Under the pieces are notes generated by a model. The model was not told the origin of the DNA and did not search any database. It saw only the letters and a list, made by a program, of their open reading frames with translations. The position numbers and the translations under genes were made by a program. From contig MU858056.1 of the NCBI GenBank assembly GCA_033297075.1, forward strand, positions 186,001-250,000: DNA of 64,000 nt. The letters are read 5' to 3'. Shown here piece by piece: positions 1-9,858 of this stretch; within the stretch, counting starts at the first letter, position 1, and each line of letters starts with the position of its first letter. Origin of the DNA: Rhypophila decipiens. Lineage: Eukaryota; Ascomycota; Sordariomycetes; Sordariales; Naviculisporaceae.

Positions 1-164
1 TGCCCGAGGGGCTGAATATTACGGATACCAGCACGGGTAATGGGCAGCCATGCAACCAAGAATTCTGGTTCACTCAGGAAGAGTATACCAATCTCGCATC
101 GCAACAACCCACGCCGACCTTTGACCCTCAAGAGTGGGCTGAGATGAGGCTGTTGGTTGACTGA
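1..164 (+). CDS. C-terminal end of a protein cut by the window edge
   Basis: An open frame enters from the left edge (codons start at position 3) and runs 53 codons to a TGA at 162-164. The peptide begins PEGLNITDTSTG, is rich in Gln, Thr and Glu, and ends EWAEMRLLVD. It has no recognisable domain. Such acidic, polar tails are common at the C-terminus of fungal transcription regulators, but that is only a guess. The tRNA gene follows about 100 bases downstream on the other strand. A chance open frame of this length is possible, so the call is moderate. Confidence 0.45.
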   Translation, partial: PEGLNITDTSTGNGQPCNQEFWFTQEEYTNLASQQPTPTFDPQEWAEMRLLVD

Positions 165-249
165 GATGTGCTGGCTATGGGAAACCATGGACGCACGTGG
201 ATTCACAAATGTATCGACGACACATATGTCCACTCCCTCTTATAACGGG

Positions 250-264
250 AAAAAAAAAAGAAAA
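250..264 (-). terminator. Pol III oligo-T terminator of the tRNA-Val gene
   Basis: Immediately downstream of the tRNA on the minus strand is TTTTC followed by an unbroken run of T's (plus-strand A-runs at 250-259 and 261-264). This is the normal RNA polymerase III stop signal and supports the tRNA being an active gene. Confidence 0.75.
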
Positions 265-267
265 CTA

Positions 268-447
268 TGGTCACGGCAGGGTTCGAACCTGCGATCTTCC
301 GCGGCACTAATTCGTCACCTTTTGGAGCATCAGCTAAGACTATCCCGCAAGGGAATCTCCCCACAACGTCCCTTTTCAGATGCTGCAGAGGCCGAGCCCC
401 CAGATGGCGTGTGAAGCAGACGCCTTGCACCACTGGGCCACGCAACC
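268..447 (-). tRNA. tRNA-Val (anticodon CAC) with a 106-nt intron
   Basis: Read on the minus strand, the 5' half is 447-410 and the 3' half 303-268. The acceptor stem GGTTGCG (447-441) pairs with CGTGACC (275-269), with two adjacent G-U pairs, and the discriminator base is A268. The A box reads TGGCCCAGTGG and the B box GGTTCGAACCC. The D stem is GCC/GGC, the T stem GCAGG/CCTGC, and the anticodon stem TCTGC (420-416) pairs with GCGGA (302-298). The loop TTCACA then C gives anticodon CAC at 413-411. The mature length is 74 nt. The intron, 409-304, starts one base 3' of the anticodon, the standard position for nuclear tRNA introns, but 106 nt is long for the class. Confidence 0.82.
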
Positions 448-918
448 GCTTGTTAGTTATGATTGATGTTGATTGCTGAGATACAAAAAGGGCATGAAGG
501 TACCAGTACGTCCAGTTGCTCGTGGAGGGCTGGGCGGGCTAGCTAGGTATACGACTTATTTCGAAGGACAGGGTTTTATATGGGTCATGTCTTGCTGAAA
601 CCGATTTTTGGGCGTGTTTTGTTATTTCTCACGGAGTTAATAAAAAGAGGCACAGAAAAAGGGAGACTGGGCGGCGAACAGTTATTAGATACCCGGTTGG
701 ACTTTATCCTTCCTTTATTTCTTTATTTATTGTTTAATAAATCTGCTTCAACCTAAAAAGCGGTTTATAGTTATGGCCTTTTAGTCTAAGATGCTCATCC
801 CATGGTCAGGTCATCAGGCGCTGGTCGACTAAAAAAGGCCGTCATGGAGAAAAAAGAATACACGACAGTGATAGCTAGATACAATGGGTATTAATGGTCA
901 ACATCTTCTTAGTCACAA
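448..918. other. Intergenic region, tRNA-Val to PEX8 3' end
   Basis: No gene seen. It contains AT-rich stretches (about 640-780) that probably include the 3' untranslated region of the PEX8-like gene. An imperfect inverted repeat is present: GGCCTTTTAGTC at 775-786 and GACTAAAAAAGGCC at 827-840. Confidence 0.6.
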
Positions 919-3009
919 TTATAACTTGCTTGCCCTCTCGCCATCATCAACAATCGCCCCGCTCATCATGTACATTTCCTGCGCAGGCGGGTGGCCGCCC
1001 CTAGGATCAGCCCCAAATAATACTGTTTCTCTGCCTCCTTTGGCGCCCCACCACGACACACCGATAGCAGCGCGTTCGACGTCCATCTCGCCGCTGCTTA
1101 AGACATCCCAGAACCGCCTCTTGGCCGACTCTCTCATGGCGACATCCGCAACTTCATTCAACGCCAGCGCAGTCAGGGTCAGCCAGTCCTCGAAAATATA
1201 TAGGTTCAGAAACGGCAACGAGTCGATCAAGGTCATGACCAAGGTACATTGTTCAGATAAGAGCTCGGGTGTGCTGTTATTGGATGCTGTCGCAGTGGCA
1301 GCATCCGGACCAGCAGGCGGGATGGGAACCTTTCCTGCCATGGGGATTCTGAAGCGGACCATTTCCAACAGTGTTTCTGCCAGCTGGGGGTGTGTAGCTG
1401 CTATCGGGTACGGCGGGGAGAGGATCTGCATCATTGTCTTGAAGGCTATGCGGAATTGCCGCGGGGAGATGTACAATGGAAAGGATTTGAATAAAGTCTC
1501 GGCGTAAAATGGGGCTAGCTCGACTGTTATGGTGCTGTTTTGGGGACATGAGAGGACGGAGAGGACCGCGCTGTGGGCTGCTTCGAATAGCTCCATCATG
1601 CGCGGGGACATAGGAGCTGCGTGGGTGAGGTAGGCTATTGCTGGTTGGACTATGAGACTATCACACGCCTCGGGGGGGAGGTTAAGGGGCAGATGCTCAG
1701 CGACGTTTAGGTAGAAGAGGTCTAGAGTCCTGTGGAGAGGATGCTGAGGGATGGTGCCCGAGGTGGGTGGTTTGGTCACGCGCAGATATGACTCGCAGCC
1801 GGCTGGGTAGCGTGCGAGATTGTCGATCGAGGTGAGGTATGTGAATTTGTAGACCTGAAATTCGCTGCTTCCGTTCCAGGAGGAGACAAAGTAGAGGTTT
1901 CGGAGGATTTTGAGGGATGTGATGGCCACTGTGGGAGCCATTGCGTCGTTTCTGAGCCGAGGGTCGAGAAGACTACGGGCAGTGATGGACTGCAGCACGG
2001 CGACAATGCCGTACATGATTTTCTTCAGGAGCTGCCAGAGGGCTGGCCATGTGCTCCGCAATGTTTGAGCTGTTAGGAAGACGGCCTCTTCTGATATTTC
2101 CAGTTCTGACAGCTTGTTGGCTTGCCATTGTTGTAAGAGTTTTTCTGTGAAGACGAGAAGATCTTCCTGGGCATGTACCACGACGTTGAAATCCCGGGCC
2201 CGCTCGATGGAGAATGTCAACAGCCGCGAAAGAGGACCCAGACCCGAGACCAATGGCCTCTGTTCGAGCTGGCGGGCATGAAGGAATGAAGGCGATGTTT
2301 CCGGCCAGTCGAACTTTTGCCCAGCTTGCCGGACGTCCAGGTCGATGGCACCAAGGAACAGGCCGTCTTGTAGGCCGTCTGCTCCCAACATTGCCTGCGT
2401 CGCGGCTGGGACGAGGGCATCACAATCCAACGAGTTGCGGGACGAGTCGGACAGCATCGGAAACGCATAGTTGAGCGCCAGTACCACTGGTCCGGGGGGA
2501 GCAGGAGGTTCAGGGCCCCTTGGCCGAAGAGCGAGATTTGTCGCGGTGACTACGGCTTGTTCGAGCGTGTTGCGCATACTCCGACTAAGTGACCGGCGCC
2601 CTCCATTCTCAAGGCCCATTAAAACACCGCACAGTACCAAAACATGCTGCCATCTGCTGGACTGATCATCTGCACCCTTGATGACAGCTGCTGCCCATGC
2701 ATTGCTGCTCAATCCGCCGCCCGCCCGCGGCCCCCCTTTTTGTTTCTCGTTCTCGAGCTCGTATCTCCGGACGTGGGCGGCGGCGGTGTTGTATATGCTA
2801 ATGATGCGGTAGCATGTGCGCATGCCATCTCGGCGACCCCATATCGCGGGGGCAGTCAAAAGTTGCGAGGTGAGTAATGTGATGTTCAATGGGTTCGATA
2901 GATTCGCGAGAAGGGTCGTGGTGGTCCCGTAGATCTGCTCCGTCTGTACATCATCGTGCACGTCCTGGTAATGTCGCAGCACGGATGTGAGGAGGCGGTC
3001 GACCGACAT
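919..3009 (-). CDS. pex8: PEX8-like intraperoxisomal peroxin
   Basis: A single uninterrupted frame from ATG at 3009 to the stop at 919 encodes 696 residues. The protein is mostly helical, with no obvious catalytic motif and no clear transmembrane segment. It ends SKL, a perfect type-1 peroxisomal targeting signal. Near the N-terminus, RLLTSVLRHY resembles a type-2 signal but is not an exact match. PEX8 is a peripheral protein inside peroxisomes that carries targeting signals of its own and links the docking and RING complexes during matrix-protein import. Fungal members are about 600-750 residues, which fits. The N-terminal MSVDRLL...YQ and overall length are as I remember filamentous-fungal PEX8, but the identification rests on family recall and the SKL end. 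An unrelated peroxisomal protein is the alternative. It is divergent from the TMEM170-like gene. Confidence 0.65.
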   Translation of the reverse strand: MSVDRLLTSVLRHYQDVHDDVQTEQIYGTTTTLLANLSNPLNITLLTSQLLTAPAIWGRRDGMRTCYRIISIYNTAAAHVRRYELENEKQKGGPRAGGGLSSNAWAAAVIKGADDQSSRWQHVLVLCGVLMGLENGGRRSLSRSMRNTLEQAVVTATNLALRPRGPEPPAPPGPVVLALNYAFPMLSDSSRNSLDCDALVPAATQAMLGADGLQDGLFLGAIDLDVRQAGQKFDWPETSPSFLHARQLEQRPLVSGLGPLSRLLTFSIERARDFNVVVHAQEDLLVFTEKLLQQWQANKLSELEISEEAVFLTAQTLRSTWPALWQLLKKIMYGIVAVLQSITARSLLDPRLRNDAMAPTVAITSLKILRNLYFVSSWNGSSEFQVYKFTYLTSIDNLARYPAGCESYLRVTKPPTSGTIPQHPLHRTLDLFYLNVAEHLPLNLPPEACDSLIVQPAIAYLTHAAPMSPRMMELFEAAHSAVLSVLSCPQNSTITVELAPFYAETLFKSFPLYISPRQFRIAFKTMMQILSPPYPIAATHPQLAETLLEMVRFRIPMAGKVPIPPAGPDAATATASNNSTPELLSEQCTLVMTLIDSLPFLNLYIFEDWLTLTALALNEVADVAMRESAKRRFWDVLSSGEMDVERAAIGVSWWGAKGGRETVLFGADPRGGHPPAQEMYMMSGAIVDDGERASKL

Positions 3010-3468
3010 GGCGATAGGTTGATAAACAAAGAGTTCGTCTATTTCAAACCTTTAGTTGATATAAACTCATAACCTGTTTGCAATACCGTAAGTGAGGTCT
3101 GGCGCATGGCTGTCCAAGATAACTTGGGATGATGATGTTTGGGCCGAGGCACATGCCATCGCCATTCGGTTGGTTATATCCGTCCCCAGAAATTACGTAG
3201 TGCATCGCTTGACCCCTGTATTTCACTGAATACCGGCGCGTACCATACGCGTAAGGTGTGACCTTGGCGCTTTCACAGCAAAACGCCAAGGGCCGGAACT
3301 GTAACGGAACCTCAACATCACCTCAGCTACTCCATGGCCGGTCATTTTGTTGGTTACTTCACGTCAACTCTGAACTGAGATCTCAGGATCTCAAACGAAT
3401 CGCATCATAAACAAGGAGAGCTCAAAGATCTGCGATTGCCACAAGACGCTGGAAGCAGAAGTGCAGGA
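3010..3468. promoter_or_regulatory. Divergent intergenic region, PEX8 / TMEM170-like
   Basis: 459 bases lie between two divergent start codons, so this region must hold both promoters. No clear TATA box is visible. An ACGCGT hexamer lies near 3246. Confidence 0.4.
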
Positions 3469-4026
3469 ATGGGTTTCCTATCGTACGTCGGGCCAATTTC
3501 CGGCTCCTCTCATCAGCGGAAACATGGACCACTAACTTGTATCAACAGCCCCCTTCGCCGAAACGACGCTCCTCCTGGTTATGTGACGCCTCCGTTTCCA
3601 TCTCTGTTCTGGGAGCCAAGCAACGTAAAATGGAACCTCTATTACCTTGGGGATATCTGGCGCTTCACCCTGCTCTGGACACTCATATTATTTGGCCTGT
3701 TCCATCTTGGAGCCGCTGGGACTGCGTTGCTGATGCAGCTGGGTAGGAGGAAGTCCAATTGGAAATTTCTTTGGACGGTCCCATTGCTCTACGCCCTTGT
3801 TGCCGGCGTTGAGGCTATCATGGCTGGCAGTGTCGTTGGCTTGGTGTGAGTTGCTCTTCATCGTGTATCACGTTCACTTGTTCGGCAGCTGCTAATGTGA
3901 GGTAGAGTTGGGGCAACTTATATCGCAGGCCACTTTACCATGTCCACCTGGATCCCATTCGTCTGGGGTTGGGTCAACGTTCTCGTTTTGATAGTATCTT
4001 CTTTCAGAATATCTGGCGGTCTATGA
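3469..4026 (+). CDS. TMEM170-family integral membrane protein
   Basis: Three exons, 3469-3482, 3549-3845 and 3906-4026, give 143 residues. Introns are GTACGT...CTAAC...CAG (66 nt, in frame and stop-free) and GTGAGT...TAG (60 nt). The first exon is only 14 nt. The product begins MGFLSPLRRNDAPPGY and has three hydrophobic segments: about 40-65, 78-102 and the C-terminal 25 residues ending in FRISGGL. The pattern WxxxLYYLGDIWRFTLLW, then a second helix, then WVNVLVLIVSSFRI matches the short TMEM170 membrane family. Animal TMEM170A is implicated in shaping the ER and nuclear envelope; the fungal role is not established. Keeping intron 1 would also leave an open frame, so the start region could be mis-spliced in automatic annotation. 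Confidence 0.75.
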
Positions 4027-4820
4027 AACGTCTCGAACCCGGGTGACACGGAAGCCTTTCACGACCATGTTCCGATGCCCCTTGAGGTTCCGGAGCAAAG
4101 GATCGATATCGACGTATCTCTGTTACGGTTTAGTTCATAACAGCGGCAAGCTTCTTTCATATCTCAGTCGTCCACTCACTGAATATCGGAACATGGAAGA
4201 AGAGTCAACCCGCGGTTTGCGTCAGAAAGTCTCACGGTCATTGGGTGCGTATCGCGGCAACTCATTCCCATTCTGAATTATACCTACAGAGACTCATGGG
4301 ATCCAGCTGAAGTACACATCTATCATTATTATCGCCATTCAAGATTTTTCGACGACTGGCACCACCTCTCACCGAGTCTTTTCTTTGGGTCGAACACCCA
4401 TAAACTCGTTACAGTATTGATACATGATGCGACGTTATGTACGCAATCAGTACGGTATCGACCCCTGCACGCTGTATCTTAGCGGCTCAGCCCCAGCGCG
4501 ACGAGAACAAGGCAAACGATCCAATTTCAAACTCCGATCGTCATTGAGCTGAGTGAGAACGAATTACTATTGTTCATCTCAGCCAATGTCCAAACAAAGG
4601 GAAAGAATCTGGAAGGGAGCGGTCAAGAAGCTTCTAAAACATAACAAATAAACTTATTCTTTCAGGAGTCTGCATAAATACCCCATTTCCACATTTTGTT
4701 TTCGTGAAGCTGGCGAGCTCCATTAACCCCACCACGATACGAATTCACGATACACCTGCTGGTCTTGATATTACTCGGTTCATGAACTCGCCCTCAATCG
4801 ACTATTTGTCGTGAGGAAAA
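4027..4820. other. Intergenic region, TMEM170-like to ICMT
   Basis: About 0.8 kb between two same-strand genes. No supportable reading frame; the longest is about 77 codons with no recognisable features. It presumably holds the TMEM170-like 3' UTR and the ICMT promoter. Confidence 0.5.
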
Positions 4821-5811
4821 ATGGACGACACACTGGATGGCCGATCGCGGCAACGGCTGCGGAATGAGCTCAAGTAAGAATTATCCATCTATCAATTCTC
4901 CGAAACCTCTTGTCCTCCCTCCACGACATGTTGTTCCACCCCGCCATGGTGATTCCCATGTCCGTGGTGCATATATGTATCATGAGTAACTTTGATCTAA
5001 CTTTGACCCTCTCAGTTCTCACACTTCACCAAGTGATGCAATAGGATCTTCATCCTCTAGCAGCAACAACAACAACAACAACAGCCCAGAAAATGCATAC
5101 AACCTCCACCAACCCAAATCCCTCGCCGGGATCGCCGTCCGGTCCTTCTGTCTAGGCATCACCCTAACAATAGGCATCGTCCTGACGCTCGTCGGTCTCT
5201 TCCAGACTCCTTCCAGTAGTCCCCTCTGGCGTCTGCCCTTCTTCCTCGCCTCGCTCTCTCTATTCCACTTCCTCGAGTTCTTCACCACAGCGGCGTACAA
5301 CACCCGCGAGGCCAACATCTCGTCGTTCCTCCTGACAGCCAACTGGCCAAGCTACGCCATAGCCCACAGCTTCGCCTCGGTCGAGTGTCTCGTTGTCAAC
5401 CTCTTTTGGCCGGATCGGTCATGGGCACCGCTTGGTGGTGGCTCGTTGCTCTGCCTCCTCGGCGTGCTCTTTGTTGTTCTAGGGCAAACAGCGCGCAGCG
5501 TAGCCATGGTCCAGGCCGGGCCGAGCTTCAACCACCAGGTGCAGCACCAGCGTGGAGCGTCGCATGTATTGGTCACGAGCGGGATTTATGCCCGGTTGAG
5601 ACATCCTAGTTATTTTGGCTTCTTTTGGTGGGCGCTGGGGACGCAGCTTGTTATGGGGAATGTGGTTAGTTTTTGCCTGTATGCGGGGATTTTGTGGAAG
5701 TTTTTTAGTAGCAGGATCCGGCATGAGGAGGAGTTTCTGGTCAAGTTCTTTGGGGATGAGTATGTGGCTTATCGGAGGAGGGTTGGGACTTTGATTCCGT
5801 TTGTTTCGTGA
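4821..5811 (+). CDS. ste14: Protein-S-isoprenylcysteine O-methyltransferase (Ste14 type)
   Basis: Exons 4821-4873 and 5016-5811, joined through a 142-nt GTAAGA...CAG intron, give 282 residues. The enzyme methylates the C-terminal prenylcysteine of CaaX proteins (Ras, Rho, a-type pheromone) in the ER membrane, using S-adenosylmethionine. The N-terminus carries Ser and Asn runs (six AAC codons near 5060-5085) and is probably disordered. Several hydrophobic segments follow. The C-terminal catalytic core has the diagnostic GIYARLRHPSYFGFFWWALG and RIRHEEEFLVKFFGDEYVAY signatures, where the family binds cofactor (His-Pro, Glu-Glu). Length is normal for the family. It converges with pfs2. Confidence 0.93.
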
Positions 5812-6323
5812 TTTTGGGATGTTGGGTTTGTGGAGTTTGTTTTGGGCGAGCTGGATGTTTTGGGAGTAGGGAGGAGCGTTGATGAGCAAAATTGGGAGCT
5901 CAAGTGCTTGCTTTGCAAGCGAAATAGGTAGACTTGATCAATATTGATTCTGTGCCGCCCCGGATGGCCATCAAATAAACGACTTCCTATCCATCCAGGT
6001 TCCATCTTTGTACGTCCCGGACACTGCACTCACATCACATGCCTCACTGGTAGGTTCCAGATGGTTATTAATGATGAACAAGTCCAAAAGAAGCGCTTTG
6101 GGTCTGTGTATAAAAAGAGGTAATAGATGTACATGAGATGGGGAAAATGCCCAAGTTCGCTAAGAAAAGGATGAAAGGAAACCAAAACCAACAAGCCCAA
6201 GCCCCAGTGGCGCACGATAAGATCCCTTTCCGTCTTTTTATTCTCATGTAAATAAAATAAACGCCGGGTATTAGGATTTCCCCCCCCCTCACCCACTCGA
6301 CAGTTCATAGTTAGTCTAGCCGC
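5812..6323. other. Convergent 3' region, ste14 / pfs2
   Basis: About 0.5 kb between two convergent stop codons. No gene seen; it should contain both 3' untranslated regions. Confidence 0.5.
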
Positions 6324-8530
6324 CTATCTAGGCCGTGTATAATGTCCCTTGGTCTGCTCCATCCTCAAACTCTCTTCCTGACTAGGGAGCGGTCCTCGTC
6401 GTCTGATGGACTCGTTGTGGGCTGCCGTTGCCTCCGAGTCGTATCCACCGGCTTGGCCAGCGATCATGCCTGGAGGTGGTGGCGGGAATCCCGGTGGAAG
6501 CGGGAAGCCAGGCGGTATCAATCCAGGCGGCAGCATGCCTGGCGGGAGGGGAGCACCGGGCAGAGGAGGCGGCGGAATGCCGGCCTTCTTCATCATCTCT
6601 GCTAGAGCTGCCAATTCCGCCGGATTCTTGGGCAAAGGTGGGGCACCCGCCATGCCTGGGACTGGCAGGGGGAAAGGAAGAGGCGGCGGTGGTATGGCGC
6701 CGCCGACGCCCACTCCGGGGATGAGTGGTGGCGGCAGAGGGAGAGCTCCGGGCTGTTGCAACGGTAAGCCTGGAATGCCGGGGAAAGCGCCGGGGGCCGG
6801 TTTGATGGGCATCTTTTGGTCGACTAGGCCGTCCATCTCGTCCTCTAGCTCTTGTTCTTCCTCGACTTGTCGCATGTGGCGGCCTCCGCGGCGGTCCCAG
6901 GTTCCTTGAGCCTCGGCTGCTGCTTCGCCTATGTGGTACCTGTCGTTGAAGCTGTCTGCTTCTCCTGGTCTGGCGCGGGCCCAGAAGCGAGTTATTCTGT
7001 CGTTGGAGCCGGATGCCAAGATGTGGCCTAGTGGATGCCAGTCTAGCGACCAGATGGCAAAGTCGTGGGCGTAGGGTATTTTGTGGGCTGGGTAGATGGC
7101 TTGTGCTGTTGCCGATGATGGGTCGGCGGTGTCGTAGGGTGCCTGCGTGACGGCGGCCCCGGGGGGAGTGTTTGGTTCGTCTAGGAGGTAGTGGAAGAGG
7201 GTTCCCTCTGAGCCGCCGGTGCTCAGGAGATTCGAGTGGATCGGGTGCCATGTCAGCGTGGAGACGTCCTTCTCGTGGCCTCGCAGGAGACATATGTCAC
7301 GCATCATGCGGAGATCAAAGACACGCGCCAGCTGGTCTCTGGCAGAAGTCGCTAAGCAGTTTCCCTGAACCTTCTCAAAGATGGTCCTGGTGAGGGTGTT
7401 TTTGTGGCCACGGATGGTGGTCAAGCATCGACCTGTTCTTGGGTCCCAGAGCTTGACTAGATGGTCTTTGGAGCCAGAAACAATGAGCCCCTTGGTCGGG
7501 TGCCAGTCGCAGCACTTGGCATCCCAGCCATGTCCTGTCAGGGTCGACTCGGCCTGACCAGCGGCAAAGTCGAAAATTTTGCAGGTTGCGTCGTCTGAGG
7601 CAGTGACGAATTTGGAATCGGTAGGGCTAAAGGCAAGGTCTCTTACTGGTTCTGTATGCCCCCGGATGCTCTCAACGTTGTTGAAGTTCGGCTGCCAGTA
7701 CTTGATGATGCCGTCGTGGTCGGCAGAGACGAGCCAGTCGTCGCTGTGGGAATAGGCTAGAGCACGGATGGCAGAGTCGTGAGCCTGCATGATGGTCTCA
7801 AAGTTGAACCCAGTGCCGTTCCACAGGGTGAACTCTCCGCTGCTGCTGGCAGTCAGGAGCCGGCGGCCTTCTGGGGTCCATCTCACCACGTTGACTGGGT
7901 GCTTAATCTTGTTCAGTGATGAATGAAGGTGCCGGGTTGGTACAGTGTCGGCGGCACTCGATACCCTAGCAGACGGAGGCAGCATCTAGGTGAATTGTCA
8001 GCACATATTTGCTTTCCCATTCTTTGCCTGTGTGCTCTCTTACATCGACAATGTAGCTTATACTTGGTCTCTCGGCCTCGCCAGTATATGAGCCTTTGTA
8101 ACGAGGTTGGCGACGGCGCATCCAGTGGACTACAGTCGCTCCATAGTCGGTGACGGGGCCTGTAATGACGTGGTTAGCTTTCTGTATCTATTCGTTTGAC
8201 TGTTCTTGACATGGTAACCGGTACCGGCCATGTTGAGCAAGTCTTTCGTGCAAAGATGTGAAGACGAGTGGGCTGTCAAAACTGAGTGTGAATTGTGAAA
8301 GACAGCGTGGCAGAGACGATGTCAAGCATTTCAGGCCGTTGTTTTCCCGACCACACTATCCTGATTCACAGAGAACTGAATAACAATGGCCGTGATGATA
8401 AATGGCGAGCGGGTGACTTACGGCGTCCTCTGGCCCTCGGGGGACCATCGTGGTTCCCAGCTCCTCCTCCCCCACCACCACCACCGCCATACCCCCGATC
8501 ATTATAATCTCCTCGAGCCTCGTAGGCCAT
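6324..8530 (-). CDS. pfs2: Polyadenylation factor subunit Pfs2 (WDR33 homologue)
   Basis: Three exons on the minus strand, 8530-8422, 8159-8044 and 7985-6324, give 628 residues. Introns start GTAAGT (262 nt) and GTAAGA (58 nt); the latter ends CCTAG directly before the ATGCTGCC codons. The N-terminus is Gly-rich. It is followed by the family-typical [19 protein letters not shown] and [15 protein letters not shown], then about seven WD40 repeats (roughly residues 95-430). The Pro/Gly/Leu-rich tail is low-complexity. Pfs2 scaffolds the cleavage and polyadenylation complex in the nucleus and, in animals (WDR33), helps contact the AAUAAA signal. The long proline-rich tail explains the glycine-rich open frames on the opposite strand. 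Confidence 0.92.
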
Positions 8531-9858
8531 AATAAAGCGCACACAGCTTCAAGTCCAGCTAAAGCAAATGTGCAGCGAATGAATCCTCAATGAGGCCGGG
8601 AACAACGTCTGGTTGCCTATCTTTCCCAATACATAAACTCAATTCATGGAAGCTAATGAATGGCGTATTTCCCTCGTCTCATAACTTTCGGATCGTCATG
8701 GTATGATGGACCTTTTCTATAGTTTTGATGCAATTGCTTCAAATCTTTTGAGACTTGGGATGGCAACGCTCTTGCACTGTCGCGGTCGCGCAAGAATGGA
8801 AACTGTTTGGCTCCAACCAATCAACCAGCTCCAGACCCCAAGCTCCCATTCTTATGTAATCAGCCTGGTGCTTGTCATCGACCCGCTGTCACGTGTGCGA
8901 GATCTTCCACGGGACATCCCAACTTCATGAGCCCCACAAGGACGGCAACCCCACCACCATGGACCCTTGGCCGACCGTTGTGAAGAGCTGCGCACAATTG
9001 CATGTGCTTGATGTGCTGCCAGCTTCAGTGCATGTTATCGATATGCAGCGAGGAAGGCATCTTCATCTCGTCATTGACCCACATCCCAAGGTTTGTTCCA
9101 TTCGACCATTCCCGTCGAAATACCCGAAGACTATCTGCGAAGGTGGTCTTCTTTTTTGACTTTAGAAACCGTCTGGGGGAATTCCACTTTTAAGTATTTA
9201 CGGTAACTTATCAAGGCGTTTAATCCGTTATCATACCTGGCCTCCCTCCCTTTTTAAAAATTCAAGGTTGTTTGCTTGGAACTGGAATATCCGCAAGGGA
9301 TGAGATTGAAACTTCTGGATCTCTTGGCTCTTATCTTGGTCCGTCCGTTTCCGTGCCCATCAAAACGCCTGACCCTGGAATCCAAGCCTTGACGCAGGCG
9401 GCACCCACTTGAACGGCTTGCACGGCCTACACGGATACTTGCTAAGTAACAGCATTCCTCGTCTGACTTTTTTATTCTTGCTTTCCTTTTCGCTTCACCG
9501 TTTTCACTTATTCTCTCTCACGAATTCCCCAAATTCGTTCTCGGTGTTACCGTCCCGAGGCATCGGAGAATTGCCCCAGCCCCTGTTTCCCGTCGTCCAT
9601 CACAGGGACGGTGTCATATCCGGCGGCACCACCCGAGGCGAACCCCTTTGCCGCCACCGAGCCAACTGGGGGGCAGTTCTAGCGTACGGATCCGTAATTT
9701 TTCTGGCCCCATACCATTGCTCTCAGGGAGTCCCTTGATATTTTCTTGCCAATCGCAAGCTTCTCTTGTACAATTCTATACCTCGTATTATACTTTTTGT
9801 TCTCCTATTTCGTCTGTACACAACTCTTCACCAGTTCGACCCGACGAATGTGAACAAG
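8531..9858. promoter_or_regulatory. Divergent intergenic region, pfs2 / DGAT1
   Basis: 1.3 kb between divergent starts. No gene seen. A CCAAT box lies at 8817-8821. The stretch 9440-9840 is pyrimidine-rich and is probably the DGAT1 core promoter and leader. Confidence 0.4.

Noticed and set aside
884..1507. 207-codon plus-strand frame
   Set aside because: Antisense shadow of the PEX8-like gene.
6382..7293. 303-codon minus-strand and 167-codon plus-strand frames within pfs2
   Set aside because: Arg/Pro- and Gly-rich shadows of the proline-rich tail of Pfs2.
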